A stretch of 40,526 nucleotides of DNA from JBFLYN01 sp040756655 (GCA_040756655.1 JBFLYN010000030.1:1-40526), one strand, 5' to 3'. Positions 7,574 to 16,952 are shown, counted from the stretch's first letter. The notes: generated by a model from the sequence alone, not told the origin. Translations and numbers: made by a program.

Positions 7574-8614
7574 ATGGAGCTGCTCGCGGCACTGACCGGG
7601 GTAACCGGGGTGTCGGGTCACGAGGCCGCTGTGCGTTCGGTCCTGCGCCAGCACTTGGAGGGCCTGGTGGACGGCACCGCCACCGACGCGCTCGGCAACC
7701 TTCTTGCCTATAAGAAACCCCGGGGAACACCCGGGCTCAAAGTGATGATGGCGGCCCACATGGACGAAGTGGGCATCATGGCGCGGAAAGTCGATGACCA
7801 CGGGTTTGTCCGCTTCACCACATTGGGCTCGTTGCGACCCCAGGTTCTGCTGGGACAGGCCGTCAGGTTCACTTCGGGTACTACAGGCGTGGTGGACGGT
7901 GAACGCCTAGACGACATGGGCCAGCTGGCCCTGCGTCACCTGTACGTGGATGTGGGGGCGACCAACCGGGAGGAGGCCTTGGAACGCGTGTCCATAGGTG
8001 AGACCGCGTCGTTCTGCACCTCCCTCTGGCAGCGGGGAAACCAGGTGGTGGCCAAGGCCCTGGACGACCGGGTGGGCTGTGCCATCCTGGTCGAGTGCCT
8101 GCGCCGTCTGGACCCGGCCTGGGGCCACGACCTTTGCCTGGCCTTTACCAGCCAGGAGGAAGTCGGTGTGCGGGGAGCACGGGTAGCGGCCCAGGGCTAC
8201 GGCCCGGACTTTTCCGTGGTGGTGGATGTGACCCCGGCCGGCGACACTCCCAAGGGCCTGGATTACGAGATGGCCCTGGGCGGCGGGGCGGCCGTGAAGA
8301 TCATGGACAACATCCCGCAAGCCATGGGAGGGTTCCTAGCTCCTCCCGGGGTTACCAAGTTCGTGCAGTCTGCGGCCGCTAGACGAGGCATCAAGTGGCA
8401 GCCGGAGGTGCTGGAGCGAGGCAGCACCGATGCTGCTTCCATCCACCTGGCCGGACCCGGGGTGCTGACTGCCGTCATATCCATACCCATCCGTTACAGC
8501 CACACCCCTTACGAGGTCATCGATGTACGCGACGTGGAGGCCGTTACCGTCTTGGTGCTGGCGGTGCTGGAAGATCTGAGTGTTGACGGCATACGGGCCA
8601 TGTATGAAGGGTGA
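7574..8614 (+). CDS. M42-family aminopeptidase (glutamyl/deblocking aminopeptidase type)
   Basis: Cytoplasmic metal-dependent aminopeptidase of family M42, 346 residues, that trims N-terminal residues from short peptides. The two-metal centre is complete: His62 (AAHMDEVG), Asp164 (ALDDRVG), catalytic Glu195 and ligand Glu196 (TSQEEVGVRG), Asp218 and His310 (YSHTPYE). ATG 7574 is preferred because GGAGG lies 9 bases upstream and the family begins here; an in-frame upstream ATG at 7457 would add a Cys-rich segment unlike the family and would overlap the terminator. The next gene starts 8 bases after the stop, so the peptidases form one unit, flanked by peptide importers. Confidence 0.9.
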   Translation: MELLAALTGVTGVSGHEAAVRSVLRQHLEGLVDGTATDALGNLLAYKKPRGTPGLKVMMAAHMDEVGIMARKVDDHGFVRFTTLGSLRPQVLLGQAVRFTSGTTGVVDGERLDDMGQLALRHLYVDVGATNREEALERVSIGETASFCTSLWQRGNQVVAKALDDRVGCAILVECLRRLDPAWGHDLCLAFTSQEEVGVRGARVAAQGYGPDFSVVVDVTPAGDTPKGLDYEMALGGGAAVKIMDNIPQAMGGFLAPPGVTKFVQSAAARRGIKWQPEVLERGSTDAASIHLAGPGVLTAVISIPIRYSHTPYEVIDVRDVEAVTVLVLAVLEDLSVDGIRAMYEG

Positions 8615-8621
8615 GGTCATG

Positions 8622-9698
8622 ATGAGCCAGGCCGGGGCCTACGAAGCCAGGCTATTCCGGTTGGAGGCGGCTATGGGCCGGTTGGGCCTGGATGCTTTCC
8701 TGGTCACCAACCCGGACAACACCCGGTATCTCACAGGTTTTACCTGGGGCCAGCATGCGTACCTCCTGGTCACGGGCCGGGAAGCCGTGCTGGTGGTGCG
8801 GCCCACCGAGCACCAGCAGGCAGTGGAAGAAGCGTGCGCCTGCCGGGTCGTCCCGGCCGACCTCCATGACACCGAAGCGGTGGTGGCCCGATGGGTTCAA
8901 GCCCCGGTAGCGCTGGGGTTTGAGCCTGCCTTCCTCTCCGTGCAGGCTCAAGGCCTGCTCCGGAAGCACCTCCCCGGGGGAGTTGAGTTCGTGGCCCAGC
9001 CCCACTTAGTCACCGAGCTGCGAGCCGTCAAGGAGCCTTGGGAGCACGAACTCATCAGGCGCGCCTGTGCCATATACGACCGGACCCTGGAGGAGGCCAT
9101 TCCGGAGCTTGCCCCCGGCATGACCGAAAACGAGCTGGCCGCCCGGCTGGAGTATGCCGCCCGCTCCCTGGGTGCTGATGGCTTCTGGTTTCCCAGCATC
9201 GTGGTGGCCGGAGCCCGGGCGGCCCTGCCCCATGGGCGCCCATCGTACTACCAGGCCCAAGCCGGAGACCTCCTCAAGATAGACATGGGTCCTACCTTCC
9301 ACGGCTACCCGTCGGATGCCACCCGCACGCTGGTGTTCGGCCCGGTCACGACCGAAGTCCGGAGGGTCCATGCGCTGGTGCGGAAAGCCCAGCTGGCAGC
9401 CCTGGAGGCGTGCCGCCCGGGCGAGCCCTGTTCCAGGGTACACCAGGCCGCATCTACAATCATTGATGATGCAGGTTACGGCCGATACTTCAACCACCCG
9501 GTGGGTCACGGCGTGTGGGGTCCTCCGCTGGTAGGGCCGGGCGTCGAACGCCCGCTGGTTCCCGGGATGGTCATCACCGTAGAACCGGGCATTTACATCC
9601 CCGGCTGGGGCGGAGTCCGCATCGAAGACAGTGTGCTGATAACCGGTACTGGGTGTGAGGTCCTGCATTCTTTCGAAAAGGACCTGGTGGTCCTCTAG
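8622..9698 (+). CDS. M24-family Xaa-Pro peptidase
   Basis: Xaa-Pro dipeptidase/aminopeptidase of about 358 residues that cleaves bonds before proline. The N-terminal creatinase-like domain spans about 1-125. The pita-bread domain follows, with all five metal ligands: Asp221 (KIDMG), Asp232 (SDATRT), His296 (HPVGHG), Glu321 (VEPGIYIPGWGG) and Glu335 (RIEDS). ATG 8622 is taken as start, 5 bases after GGGTGAGG; ATG 8619 and an earlier ATG at 8604 are in frame. Its place after the M42 gene and before a peptide-binding protein points to peptide catabolism. Dipeptidase versus aminopeptidase cannot be decided from sequence. Confidence 0.9.
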   Translation: MSQAGAYEARLFRLEAAMGRLGLDAFLVTNPDNTRYLTGFTWGQHAYLLVTGREAVLVVRPTEHQQAVEEACACRVVPADLHDTEAVVARWVQAPVALGFEPAFLSVQAQGLLRKHLPGGVEFVAQPHLVTELRAVKEPWEHELIRRACAIYDRTLEEAIPELAPGMTENELAARLEYAARSLGADGFWFPSIVVAGARAALPHGRPSYYQAQAGDLLKIDMGPTFHGYPSDATRTLVFGPVTTEVRRVHALVRKAQLAALEACRPGEPCSRVHQAASTIIDDAGYGRYFNHPVGHGVWGPPLVGPGVERPLVPGMVITVEPGIYIPGWGGVRIEDSVLITGTGCEVLHSFEKDLVVL

Positions 9699-9809
9699 AG
9701 GCGACTGGGAGGGTATGGCGAAAGGGGGTGACACTCCAGGAGACCGGCGTTGAGACTGGATCCACAGACTAAATATGACCCTGTAAGGGTAATGGGAGGT
9801 CATGAATTC

Positions 9810-11369
9810 GTGAAACGTACAATCGTGGTGGCCGTCTGCCTGCTGGCAGCGGTGGCGCTGGCCGTGACCGGCTGCACCCGCACCGCGCCAGGGCCGGGCC
9901 AGCCAGAACCCAAGATCAGTAAAGACATAGTCCTGGCCATGAACACCGAAATCAGGACACTGGACCCCCACAAGAGCAATGACGGCCCGTCCATCTTGAC
10001 TTGGAATTTCATCTACAATACCTTGGTGGACCTTGATATTGCCAAGGGAACCATCGTGCCCGCCCTGGCCGAAAGCTGGACTCACCCGGACGAAACCACC
10101 ATCCGCTTCAACTTGCGCAGGGGCGTGAAGTTTCACGACGGCACCGAGCTCAAGGCCAGCGACGTGGTGTTCAGCATCAAGCGATTGATCGACCCTGCCA
10201 CCGCGTCCCCCGCCGCCTACCTCCTCAACGTCATCTCGGAAGTCAAAGCAGATGACGATTACACGGTGACTGTCAAACTCAAAAACCCCTTTTCTCCCAT
10301 AATGTTCCACTTCAGCCACCCGGCGGCATCCATCGTCCCTGAGGCAGCGGTTAAAGCCCTGGGCGAGGACTTCGCAAGGAAGCCGGTGGGCAGTGGTCCT
10401 TTCAAGTTCGTAGACCATGTCAAGGGTGACCGGGTGGAGTTTGCCCGCTTTGAGGGTTACTGGGGCGGGGCTCCCGTGCCCGAGAAGGTGACCGTCCGCA
10501 TCATCCCGGAGCCCTCCACCCAAGTGGCGGAGCTGGAGGCGGGTGGTGTGCACCTGGCTTTCAACATCCCCACCCACGAGGTGGCGCGCCTGCAGGACAC
10601 CAAGGGTATCGAAGTGCTCACAGTCATGGGCTGGAGCATTAGCGGGTTCACTTTCAACCTGCAGCGACAGCCGTTTGGCGATGTCAGGGTAAGGCAGGCT
10701 CTTAACTATGCCCTGGACAAGGAAGCCATCGTCGAGCATGTAGAGCGCGGGCTGGGCATACCGGCTGCGCAGATCCTATCGCCGGTGGTCTTTGGCTACG
10801 ACCCGGACCTCAAGCCATACCCCTACGATGTCGCCAAGGCCAAGCAGCTACTGGCGGAGGCAGGATACCCCAATGGCTTCCAGACCAGGCTCCTGGTTTG
10901 GAACATCGAGCGGTTTGTCCGGTTTGCCGAGGCCGTGCAGGCGCAGCTAGCCAAAGTGGGTGTTGATGCCAAGCTGGACATCATCGAGTTCGGCACCGCC
11001 CTGGACATGGCTTACCGGGGTGATTTTGACATCTCGATCATGGGCTGGGGGACTCCGACCCTGGACGGCGACTACACCATGTACGCGCTCATGCACTCGG
11101 ACAACTGGGGACCGGCCGGCAACTGGGGTTTCTACCGCAATGACGAGGTAGACCGGCTCATCGTCGAGGCCCGGACCACCACGGACATCAAGGTCCGCGA
11201 GGCAGCCTATCACCGGGCCAGCGCGCTCATCCTGCAGGATGCCCCGTGGATCTTCTCTCACCACCCGATGGTGGCCTACGCCAAGCGCTCGACTCTCAAG
11301 GACGTCGAGGTACCCATCTCGTACATCTACACCAACCTGCTCAAGGCGTACGTGCAGGAAGATAAGTAG
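9810..11369 (+). CDS. Peptide ABC transporter, substrate-binding lipoprotein (operon 2)
   Basis: Second SBP_bac_5 binding protein, about 519 residues. The signal peptide ends in VTGC, giving a lipid-modified Cys at about residue 22. Family blocks are present: IRTLDPHKSND, IRFNLRRGVKFHDGTELKASDV and GSGPFKF. Start GTG 9810 is chosen because GGGAGG lies 10 bases upstream and it puts a Lys-Arg directly before the hydrophobic core; an in-frame ATG at 9792 and the farther 9750 start would give an oddly long signal peptide. Followed by a strong hairpin and two permease genes, but no ATPases. Confidence 0.92.
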   Translation: MKRTIVVAVCLLAAVALAVTGCTRTAPGPGQPEPKISKDIVLAMNTEIRTLDPHKSNDGPSILTWNFIYNTLVDLDIAKGTIVPALAESWTHPDETTIRFNLRRGVKFHDGTELKASDVVFSIKRLIDPATASPAAYLLNVISEVKADDDYTVTVKLKNPFSPIMFHFSHPAASIVPEAAVKALGEDFARKPVGSGPFKFVDHVKGDRVEFARFEGYWGGAPVPEKVTVRIIPEPSTQVAELEAGGVHLAFNIPTHEVARLQDTKGIEVLTVMGWSISGFTFNLQRQPFGDVRVRQALNYALDKEAIVEHVERGLGIPAAQILSPVVFGYDPDLKPYPYDVAKAKQLLAEAGYPNGFQTRLLVWNIERFVRFAEAVQAQLAKVGVDAKLDIIEFGTALDMAYRGDFDISIMGWGTPTLDGDYTMYALMHSDNWGPAGNWGFYRNDEVDRLIVEARTTTDIKVREAAYHRASALILQDAPWIFSHHPMVAYAKRSTLKDVEVPISYIYTNLLKAYVQEDK

Positions 11370-11389
11370 AATCCAACGGCTTTTTGACC

Positions 11390-11419
11390 CGCGGGGAGCG
11401 GGCTGCTCCGCTCCCCGCG
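11390..11419 (+). terminator. Hairpin between binding-protein and permease genes (operon 2)
   Basis: A perfect 12-bp stem of CGCGGGGAGCGG (11390-11401) and CCGCTCCCCGCG (11408-11419) with a 6-base loop. It is 20 bases after the binding-protein stop and just before the permease ribosome binding site (GGAGGG). TTTTT lies before, not after, the stem. It is in the same position as the palindrome in operon 1, which favours a differential-expression hairpin over full termination. Confidence 0.6.
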
Positions 11420-11437
11420 AGTTGCAGGAGGGTACCC

Positions 11438-12424
11438 ATGTTCGAATACGTCATCCGGCGGCTTGTGCACCTGGTTCCGGTGGTCCTCGGGGTTTCCCTG
11501 ATGGTCTTTCTCATCATGCATCTTACACCGGGAGATCCAGTGGCGCTCATGTTCGGCCTGGACGCCGCCGCTGACCCGGCCCTGATGGAGTCCATCCGCG
11601 GGGAACTGGGGCTCGACCGGCCCCTGCACGTGCAGTACCTGCGGTTTTTAGGTAACCTGGCCCGGGGCGATTTGGGAAGATCCTTACGCACTCGCGATAC
11701 GGTAACATCGGAGATCGCAGCCCGGCTTCCCGCCACCATGGAACTGGCCGTCTCTGCCATGGTGGTTGCCATTGTCGTCGGCGTGCTGGCAGGAGTGCTC
11801 TCTGCTGCCTACCGTAATTCGGCCTTTGACTACGTCACTACCGTGGGGGCGCTGTTTGGTGCATCCATGCCCGCGTTCTGGTTCGGCTTGATGCTCATGT
11901 TCACCCTGGCCGTGAAGTATCCCGTCTTCCCGGTTTCCGGCCGCGGTTTCCCGCTGGTTTCTGCACTGCTCTTGGTCTTCCAGGGCCAGTTTACCCAGCT
12001 GGCCAAGGCGGCCTCACACCTGGTTCTCCCTGCCGTAACCTTGGGGCTACCGTCGGCGGCGCTGGTGGCCCGCCTCACCCGTTCCAGCATGCTGGAAGTG
12101 CTGGGTCAGGACTACGTCCGCACGGCTCGCTCCAAGGGGTTGGCCGAACGCACGGTGCTCTACCGTCATGCGCTAAAGAACGCGCTCATCCCGGTCATCA
12201 CCGTCCTCGGCCTGCAGTTTGGGTTCCTGCTCGGGGGCGCCGTCATCACCGAGTCGGTGTTTGCATGGCCGGGTGTGGGGAGGCTGGTAATCCAGGCCAT
12301 CCAGCAACGCGACTACCCGCTAGTCCAAGGCAACGTCATGATCATCGCCCTGGTGTTTGTGGGCATAAACCTGCTGGTGGACCTGACCTACGGGCTGCTT
12401 GACCCCCGGGTGCGGTACCGCTGA
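11438..12424 (+). CDS. Peptide ABC transporter permease, DppB type (operon 2)
   Basis: DppB/OppB-family permease of about 328 residues. It shows the N-terminal MFEYVIRRLV helix, the IMHLTPGDPVALMFG motif, the EAA loop (DYVRTARSKGLAERTV...ALKNALIPV) and the end DPRVRYR. ATG 11438 is chosen because it is 5 bases after GGAGGG and matches the family's usual first residues; the 18 in-frame codons upstream overlap the hairpin. Partner of the DppC-type protein 23 bases downstream. Confidence 0.92.
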   Translation: MFEYVIRRLVHLVPVVLGVSLMVFLIMHLTPGDPVALMFGLDAAADPALMESIRGELGLDRPLHVQYLRFLGNLARGDLGRSLRTRDTVTSEIAARLPATMELAVSAMVVAIVVGVLAGVLSAAYRNSAFDYVTTVGALFGASMPAFWFGLMLMFTLAVKYPVFPVSGRGFPLVSALLLVFQGQFTQLAKAASHLVLPAVTLGLPSAALVARLTRSSMLEVLGQDYVRTARSKGLAERTVLYRHALKNALIPVITVLGLQFGFLLGGAVITESVFAWPGVGRLVIQAIQQRDYPLVQGNVMIIALVFVGINLLVDLTYGLLDPRVRYR

Positions 12425-12447
12425 TTTCGGAAAGGACCTGGTGATCC

Positions 12448-13287
12448 ATGAGCAGGAAAAAACTCTGGCGGCTTTTGACAAGCAAGCACCCCCGGATCCT
12501 GGTGGGGGGTAGCGTCCTGTTGACCGTCATAATCCTGGCCATCAGTGCGCCGCTCTTGGCACCGCACAGCCCCATAGAGCAGAACCTCCGGCTGTCCTTG
12601 CGGAACCGGACGGAGGGATACCCCCTAGGAACTGACGAATTCGGCCGGTGTATTTTCAGCCGCATCCTGTACGGGGCCCGTATCTCCCTGCAAGTGGGGG
12701 TCGTGGCCGTGGGCATCGGCGCGTTCATTGGCGGCCTCATCGGGCTCATGGCCGGGGTGTACGGTGGGGTTCTGGAGTCAGTGCTCATGCGGCTCATGGA
12801 TGTGATGCTGGCCATCCCCGGCATCCTCCTGGCCATCGCCATCGTGGCGGCCCTAGGCCCGGGCATGCTCAACGTAATGCTGGCGGTGGGCATTTCCTCG
12901 GTACCCAGCTATGCCCGGTTGGTGCGCGGCTCGGTGCTATCCGTGCGCGAGAAGGAGTACGTGGAGGCGGCCCAGGCCGTGGGCGCGCCCACCGGGCATG
13001 TTGCCCGCCGCCACATCCTGCCCAACGTGATGGCGCCGGTGCTGGTCGTGGCTTCCATGCAGATGGGCTCGGCCATCCTGGCCGCCGCCGGACTCAGCTT
13101 CATCGGGTTGGGCGCCCAGGCGCCGACTCCCGAATGGGGCGCCATGCTCAGCCGGGGCCGGGAGTTTCTGCGCATCGCCCCACACGTGGCCACCTACCCG
13201 GGTCTGGCCATTTTCATCACGGTCATGGGATTCAACTTCTTCGGTGATGGCCTAAGGGATCTTTTGGATCCCAGGTTGAAGACCTGA
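12448..13287 (+). CDS. Peptide ABC transporter permease, DppC type (operon 2)
   Basis: DppC/OppC-family permease, 279 residues. A short N-terminal tail leads to the first helix, then the signature YPLGTDEFGRCIFSRILYGAR, helices, the EAA loop (EKEYVEAAQAVGAPTGHVARRH) and GDGLRDLLDPRLKT at the end. It is the last gene of operon 2, and ends 22 bases before the convergent aldo/keto reductase gene. No terminator hairpin is visible in that gap and no ATPase genes follow, so this transporter must use ATPases coded elsewhere. Confidence 0.92.
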   Translation: MSRKKLWRLLTSKHPRILVGGSVLLTVIILAISAPLLAPHSPIEQNLRLSLRNRTEGYPLGTDEFGRCIFSRILYGARISLQVGVVAVGIGAFIGGLIGLMAGVYGGVLESVLMRLMDVMLAIPGILLAIAIVAALGPGMLNVMLAVGISSVPSYARLVRGSVLSVREKEYVEAAQAVGAPTGHVARRHILPNVMAPVLVVASMQMGSAILAAAGLSFIGLGAQAPTPEWGAMLSRGREFLRIAPHVATYPGLAIFITVMGFNFFGDGLRDLLDPRLKT

Positions 13288-13309
13288 CCCTCTTACCCAC
13301 AGCGCCGGG

Positions 13310-14455
13310 CTAGGCGTGTGTCTTCGGGGCCATGGCCCGCAAGTCCCGTTGGATGCCAGTGAGCGCCACCCGATCCTGGGCGCGCTGCATGGCGAAGAAC
13401 AGCTCCCGGACCTGGCCTTCACTGGCCCATCCCTCGGACACCATGCCCTCCATGAGGTACACCAGGTCGCGCCGGGCCGTTTCCGGGTCTTGAGCCAGCT
13501 GACCCGAGAGCAAGGACCGGAGGTTTTCCCGGCGTTCTGCACGCACCTGCTTCCTTTCGGCTTCCAGGAAGGCGTCGAACTCCTCCAGCAGGTCCGGGGG
13601 GAATGGCCGCACCGCACCGCGCGCGTTTTCTTCCAGGTGGCGGGTTGAGCTGGTCCCCGTCAGCACGCTTGCCACTCCCGCCCGGGTCAACGCCCAGGCG
13701 GTGCTAAGCTCTGCCTGGGTCATGTCCAAGAGTCTACCCAGGTTCTCCAGAAAGCCCGCGATGCGCAGGCCTGATGCCAGTTGTTCCCTCTGGAACAGTG
13801 GGTCCAACCTGCGGATATCCCCGGGGCCGAACTGGACATCCGGCCTGCACCGGCCGGTGAAGAGCCCCCGACCGGTGACGCTAAAGCCAATGATGCCCGT
13901 ATTGCCGATCCGGGGGACTACCTGTGCGTGTTGGTCCCATGCCGCCGGGTGTAACTCCATGAGCACTGCTGAGACGCATCCCCGTTGTACCAGCTCCGTA
14001 ATGCGGTCGCCGGGCAGGTGACCCACGCCGTAGTACCGGATCTTGCCCGCCTGCTTGAGGCTTTCTAAAGCCGCGATGATCTCCCCGGCCGGAGTGGACG
14101 GGGCATCGTAGTGGAGCAGGTAGAGGTCGACGTAATCGGTATGGAGGCGGCGGAGGCTTTCTTCGCAGCTGGTCCCAAGATGCTGGGCCGAGAGGGTGCC
14201 GGTTTTCCCGGGGCCCACCTTGGTACAGACCGTCACGTGCTTCCGGAAAGGCGCCACCGCCCGGCCCAGGACGGTCTCGGCCTGGCCGTAGCCCGCTGCT
14301 GTGTCAAAAAACGTTATGCCCAGATCATAGGCCCGGTGGACCAGGCTGGTGAAAGCCCCCGCATCGGGAGGACCGTAGACTCCCGCCAGGCCGTATGAGC
14401 CCAACCCCAAGACTGAAAGCTCAAGTTCGGTCCCGGGCAAAGGCCGGTACTTCAT
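13310..14455 (-). CDS. Aldo/keto reductase family protein
   Basis: NAD(P)H-dependent oxidoreductase of the aldo/keto reductase superfamily, 381 residues. The catalytic tetrad is complete: Asp51 and Tyr56 (FFDTAAGYGQAE), Lys79 (CTKVG) and His115 (LLHYD). The TIM-barrel part ends near residue 310. A charged extension of about 60 residues, rich in Arg and Glu, follows and is longer than in most members. It lacks the Cys motif of the iron-sulfur AKR subgroup. Substrate unknown. It is a monocistronic minus-strand gene convergent with operon 2. Confidence 0.85.
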   Translation of the reverse strand: MKYRPLPGTELELSVLGLGSYGLAGVYGPPDAGAFTSLVHRAYDLGITFFDTAAGYGQAETVLGRAVAPFRKHVTVCTKVGPGKTGTLSAQHLGTSCEESLRRLHTDYVDLYLLHYDAPSTPAGEIIAALESLKQAGKIRYYGVGHLPGDRITELVQRGCVSAVLMELHPAAWDQHAQVVPRIGNTGIIGFSVTGRGLFTGRCRPDVQFGPGDIRRLDPLFQREQLASGLRIAGFLENLGRLLDMTQAELSTAWALTRAGVASVLTGTSSTRHLEENARGAVRPFPPDLLEEFDAFLEAERKQVRAERRENLRSLLSGQLAQDPETARRDLVYLMEGMVSEGWASEGQVRELFFAMQRAQDRVALTGIQRDLRAMAPKTHA

Positions 14456-14473
14456 GACCGTATCCCCTCTGGT

Positions 14474-14508
14474 TCAGACTCGTCCCTACTGCGAGATTCG
14501 GAGTCTGA
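14474..14508. repeat. Inverted repeat upstream of the aldo/keto reductase gene
   Basis: Perfect 8-bp arms TCAGACTC (14474-14481) and GAGTCTGA (14501-14508), centre to centre 27 bases, 19-46 bases upstream of the reductase start on its strand. It could be an operator or a leader hairpin. No regulator gene is adjacent. Confidence 0.35.
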
Positions 14509-14561
14509 CCGGCAATCACCTGCCGTGGCCGTGGGAGAGGGGAGGGGCCGGCGGACGTGAC

Positions 14562-14971
14562 CTAGATGATGCGTTTTTTCCGTAACTTGCCAAAGTGGAG
14601 GACCACAAACGCCGTGACCGGTCCGTAGAGAATGTGGCTAACATAGGAGCCCAAAATGGTGACGGCGTTGAGGGGCAGGTCCAAGTCGGGCTGAGTGAGA
14701 GGAAGAAGGAAGTTCACCCCGGAAAAGTAAGCCAAGGGCCAAAACCTCCTCCCTTTACATACCCATAATCCGAGCCGGTAAACACGAAAACCAGCGCCAA
14801 GATCACCCCGAACAAACTGCCGAAAGCCAAAAGGGCGATGGAGAAGACCACGAGATTGAGGCCGGTCAACGGTGCGGGCACGTGCATGATTACCCGCTGG
14901 GAGACATGGAGGCCGGATGCGTTGGCCACGCCGGCCAGGAAGAGGACGTGCGTCAAGGCTACCCGGACCAC
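14562..14971 (-). pseudogene. Small membrane protein gene with one-base frameshift
   Basis: Two overlapping minus-strand frames together give one plausible membrane protein. The first part (from GTG at 14971, perhaps starting further upstream) has hydrophobic segments through FSIALLAFGSLFGVILALVFVF and TGSDYGYVKG. The second continues with FWPLAYFSGVNFLLPL and ends VVLHFGKLRKKRII at 14562. The frame changes within AAAGGGAGG on the coding strand (about 14745-14757); one extra G would join them. About 3-4 transmembrane segments. It resembles small uncharacterised membrane proteins of Firmicutes; function unknown. Confidence 0.5.
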
Positions 14972-15097
14972 AGATCCAACTACTCCGCAAGGCCTCCCAG
15001 GACGATAGGGTCGCGCACTGGCTCGCCTCCAGCTTCCAGGTTAGTATCCCATATACCGGCATCCCCCTATGCACAGGGTGAGCGCGCGTCCCTGCTA

Positions 15098-15966
15098 CTA
15101 GTGGAGCTTAGGGCCCAGGGCGTCACGGAGCCCGTCGCCTACGTAGTTGAAGGCCAGCACGGTCAGGAAGATGAAAATCCCGGGGATAGTGGTTATCCAC
15201 GGGGCCTGCCGGATCCAGAGCCGTCCCCCGTTGAGGATGCTCCCCCAGCTGGGCACAGGCTCGGTGACGCCCAGGCCCAGAAAGCTCAGGCTGGATTCGG
15301 TGAGAATGGCGTTGCCCATCCTCAGGGTGGCCGCCACGATGACCGGCGCGATGGAATTGGGGAGGATGTGCCTGAAGATGATGCGAGCATCGCTCACTCC
15401 CAGGGCCCTGGCTGCTTCGGCGAACTCCTGCTCGCGCAGGGACAAAAACTGCCCCCGCACCATGCGGGCCAGAGTCGGCCACCAGGTGAGCCCGATCACC
15501 AACATGATGTTGAAGATGCTGCGCTTGACCACGGCAATGATGGTGAGAAGCAGGAAGAAGACGGGGAAAGCCATGACCACTTCAGTGGCGCGCATGAGGA
15601 TGTCGTCGATTCTTCCGCCGAAGTAGCCGGAGGTGGCACCCACCACCACTCCCACGGTCACGGATACGCTGGCGGCCACCAGACCTACGCTGAGGCTGAT
15701 CCGGCTTCCCCAGACCATCCGGCTGTACACATCGCGCCCGATGCGATCGGTGCCCATGAGGTGCTCGCGACTGGGCGGCCTGAGGGCCCGGGTGGGAGCC
15801 ACCTGGTCGTAGGCATGGGTGGCCAGCACCGGCGCAAAGGCTGCCACGAGGTACATGGCTACCAGCCCAGGCCAGCCATGGCCAACTTGTGCCGCCTGAA
15901 CCTTTTCCAGACGGCGGCCAGGGAGTCTTCCCGGTCAGGCAGGTTTGCTACCCGGGGTGCCTGCAA
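15098..15966 (-). pseudogene. Peptide ABC transporter permease, DppC type (operon 3), frameshifted
   Basis: DppC/OppC-family permease broken near its N-terminus. From TTG 15966, 5 bases after the upstream permease stop, the frame reads the expected cytoplasmic tail (AVWKRFRRHKLAMAGLG) and then hits TGG TAG. The rest, from 15856, is in the next frame: MYLVAAFAPVLATHAYDQ, the signature HLMGTDRIGRDVYSRMVWGSR, the EAA loop and GDGLRDALGPKLH. Restoring one G in the GGG run (CCC at 15866-15868 on the + strand) joins both parts as MAGLGLVAMYLVAAF. Either a real mutation that would disable operon 3 or a homopolymer sequencing error. Confidence 0.8.
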
Positions 15967-15971
15967 TGTTA

Positions 15972-16952
15972 TTACCCTTTCTCGATGTACTTGATGCGCG
16001 GGTCCACCACCAGGTAGAGGATGTCGGAGATGAAGTGCCCAAGGACCATGAGCACGGCGCCCACGGTGTTAAAGGCCATCACCACCTGGTAGTCCCGCTG
16101 GAACATGGCGCGCAAGGCCAGGGTGCCCACCCCCGGCCAGGAAAAGATGAACTCGATGATTACCGAGCCACTAAAGAGGATGGGGAGTTCGAACCCGAGC
16201 AGGGTCACGATGGGCAACAGGGCGTTGCCCAGGGCATGCTTGTAAATGACGATGCGCTCGGCCAGGCCCTTGGAGCGGGCGGTCCTGATGTAGTCTTGGC
16301 GAACCACCTCCAGCATGCTCGAACGCATGTAGCGTGTAACCGTGGCCATGCTGCCGAATCCCATGACCGTAACGGGCAGGATCAGGTACCTGGCCCGGTC
16401 TACCAACACCCCCCACCAGCCCGTTGTGGTCAGCGTCACCCCGTAGGTGGCCATACCCGCCACCGGGATGAAGTCCACCCTCAGGGCGACAAAGAATACC
16501 AGGAGGTAGGCAAACCAGAACGAGGGCATGGCCTGGCCCCAGAAGGCCAGGCCCGTCACGGCGTGGTCCATGCGGGAATATTGCTTTAGGGCGGAAACGA
16601 TACCCGCCGGTATGGCCAGGACGTAGACTACCAGCAGCACCACGACGCTAAGGTAGAGGGTGTTAGGCAGCCGTTCCAGGATCATGTCCATCACCGGCCG
16701 CCCTTCCACGTAAGACCTACCAAAATCCCCGCGTACGGCACGGGAAAGCCACATCCAGTACTGGACCGGAATGGGCCGGTCGAGGCCATATACCGCCCGG
16801 ACCCGGGCCACCTCCTCGGGCGGGGCCGTGCGTTCGGCCAGGATGCCCACGGGATCTCCGGGCGCTAGGTGGATCACGGCAAAGGACACCAGCGAGATGC
16901 CCAAAAGCAGCGGGACCGTCTGCCATGCCCGCCTGGCCAGGTATGCTGTCAA
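15972..16952 (-). CDS. Peptide ABC transporter permease, DppB type (operon 3)
   Basis: DppB/OppB-family permease, about 326 residues. It begins TAYLARRAWQTVPLLLG, then VIHLAPGDPVGILAE, the EAA loop (DYIRTARSKGLAERIV...ALGNALLPI) and DPRIKYIEKG at the end. The start is TTG at 16952, 8 bases after GAGGGGG; this removes a 33-codon upstream extension that overlaps the binding-protein gene and is not family-like. It lies between the binding-protein gene (upstream) and the frameshifted DppC-type gene. Confidence 0.9.
   Translation of the reverse strand: MTAYLARRAWQTVPLLLGISLVSFAVIHLAPGDPVGILAERTAPPEEVARVRAVYGLDRPIPVQYWMWLSRAVRGDFGRSYVEGRPVMDMILERLPNTLYLSVVVLLVVYVLAIPAGIVSALKQYSRMDHAVTGLAFWGQAMPSFWFAYLLVFFVALRVDFIPVAGMATYGVTLTTTGWWGVLVDRARYLILPVTVMGFGSMATVTRYMRSSMLEVVRQDYIRTARSKGLAERIVIYKHALGNALLPIVTLLGFELPILFSGSVIIEFIFSWPGVGTLALRAMFQRDYQVVMAFNTVGAVLMVLGHFISDILYLVVDPRIKYIEKG

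Noticed and set aside
9006..10739. 577-codon minus-strand open frame opposite the M24 peptidase and operon 2 binding-protein genes
   Set aside because: It crosses two real genes, lacks recognisable motifs and shows the biased composition of an antisense frame.
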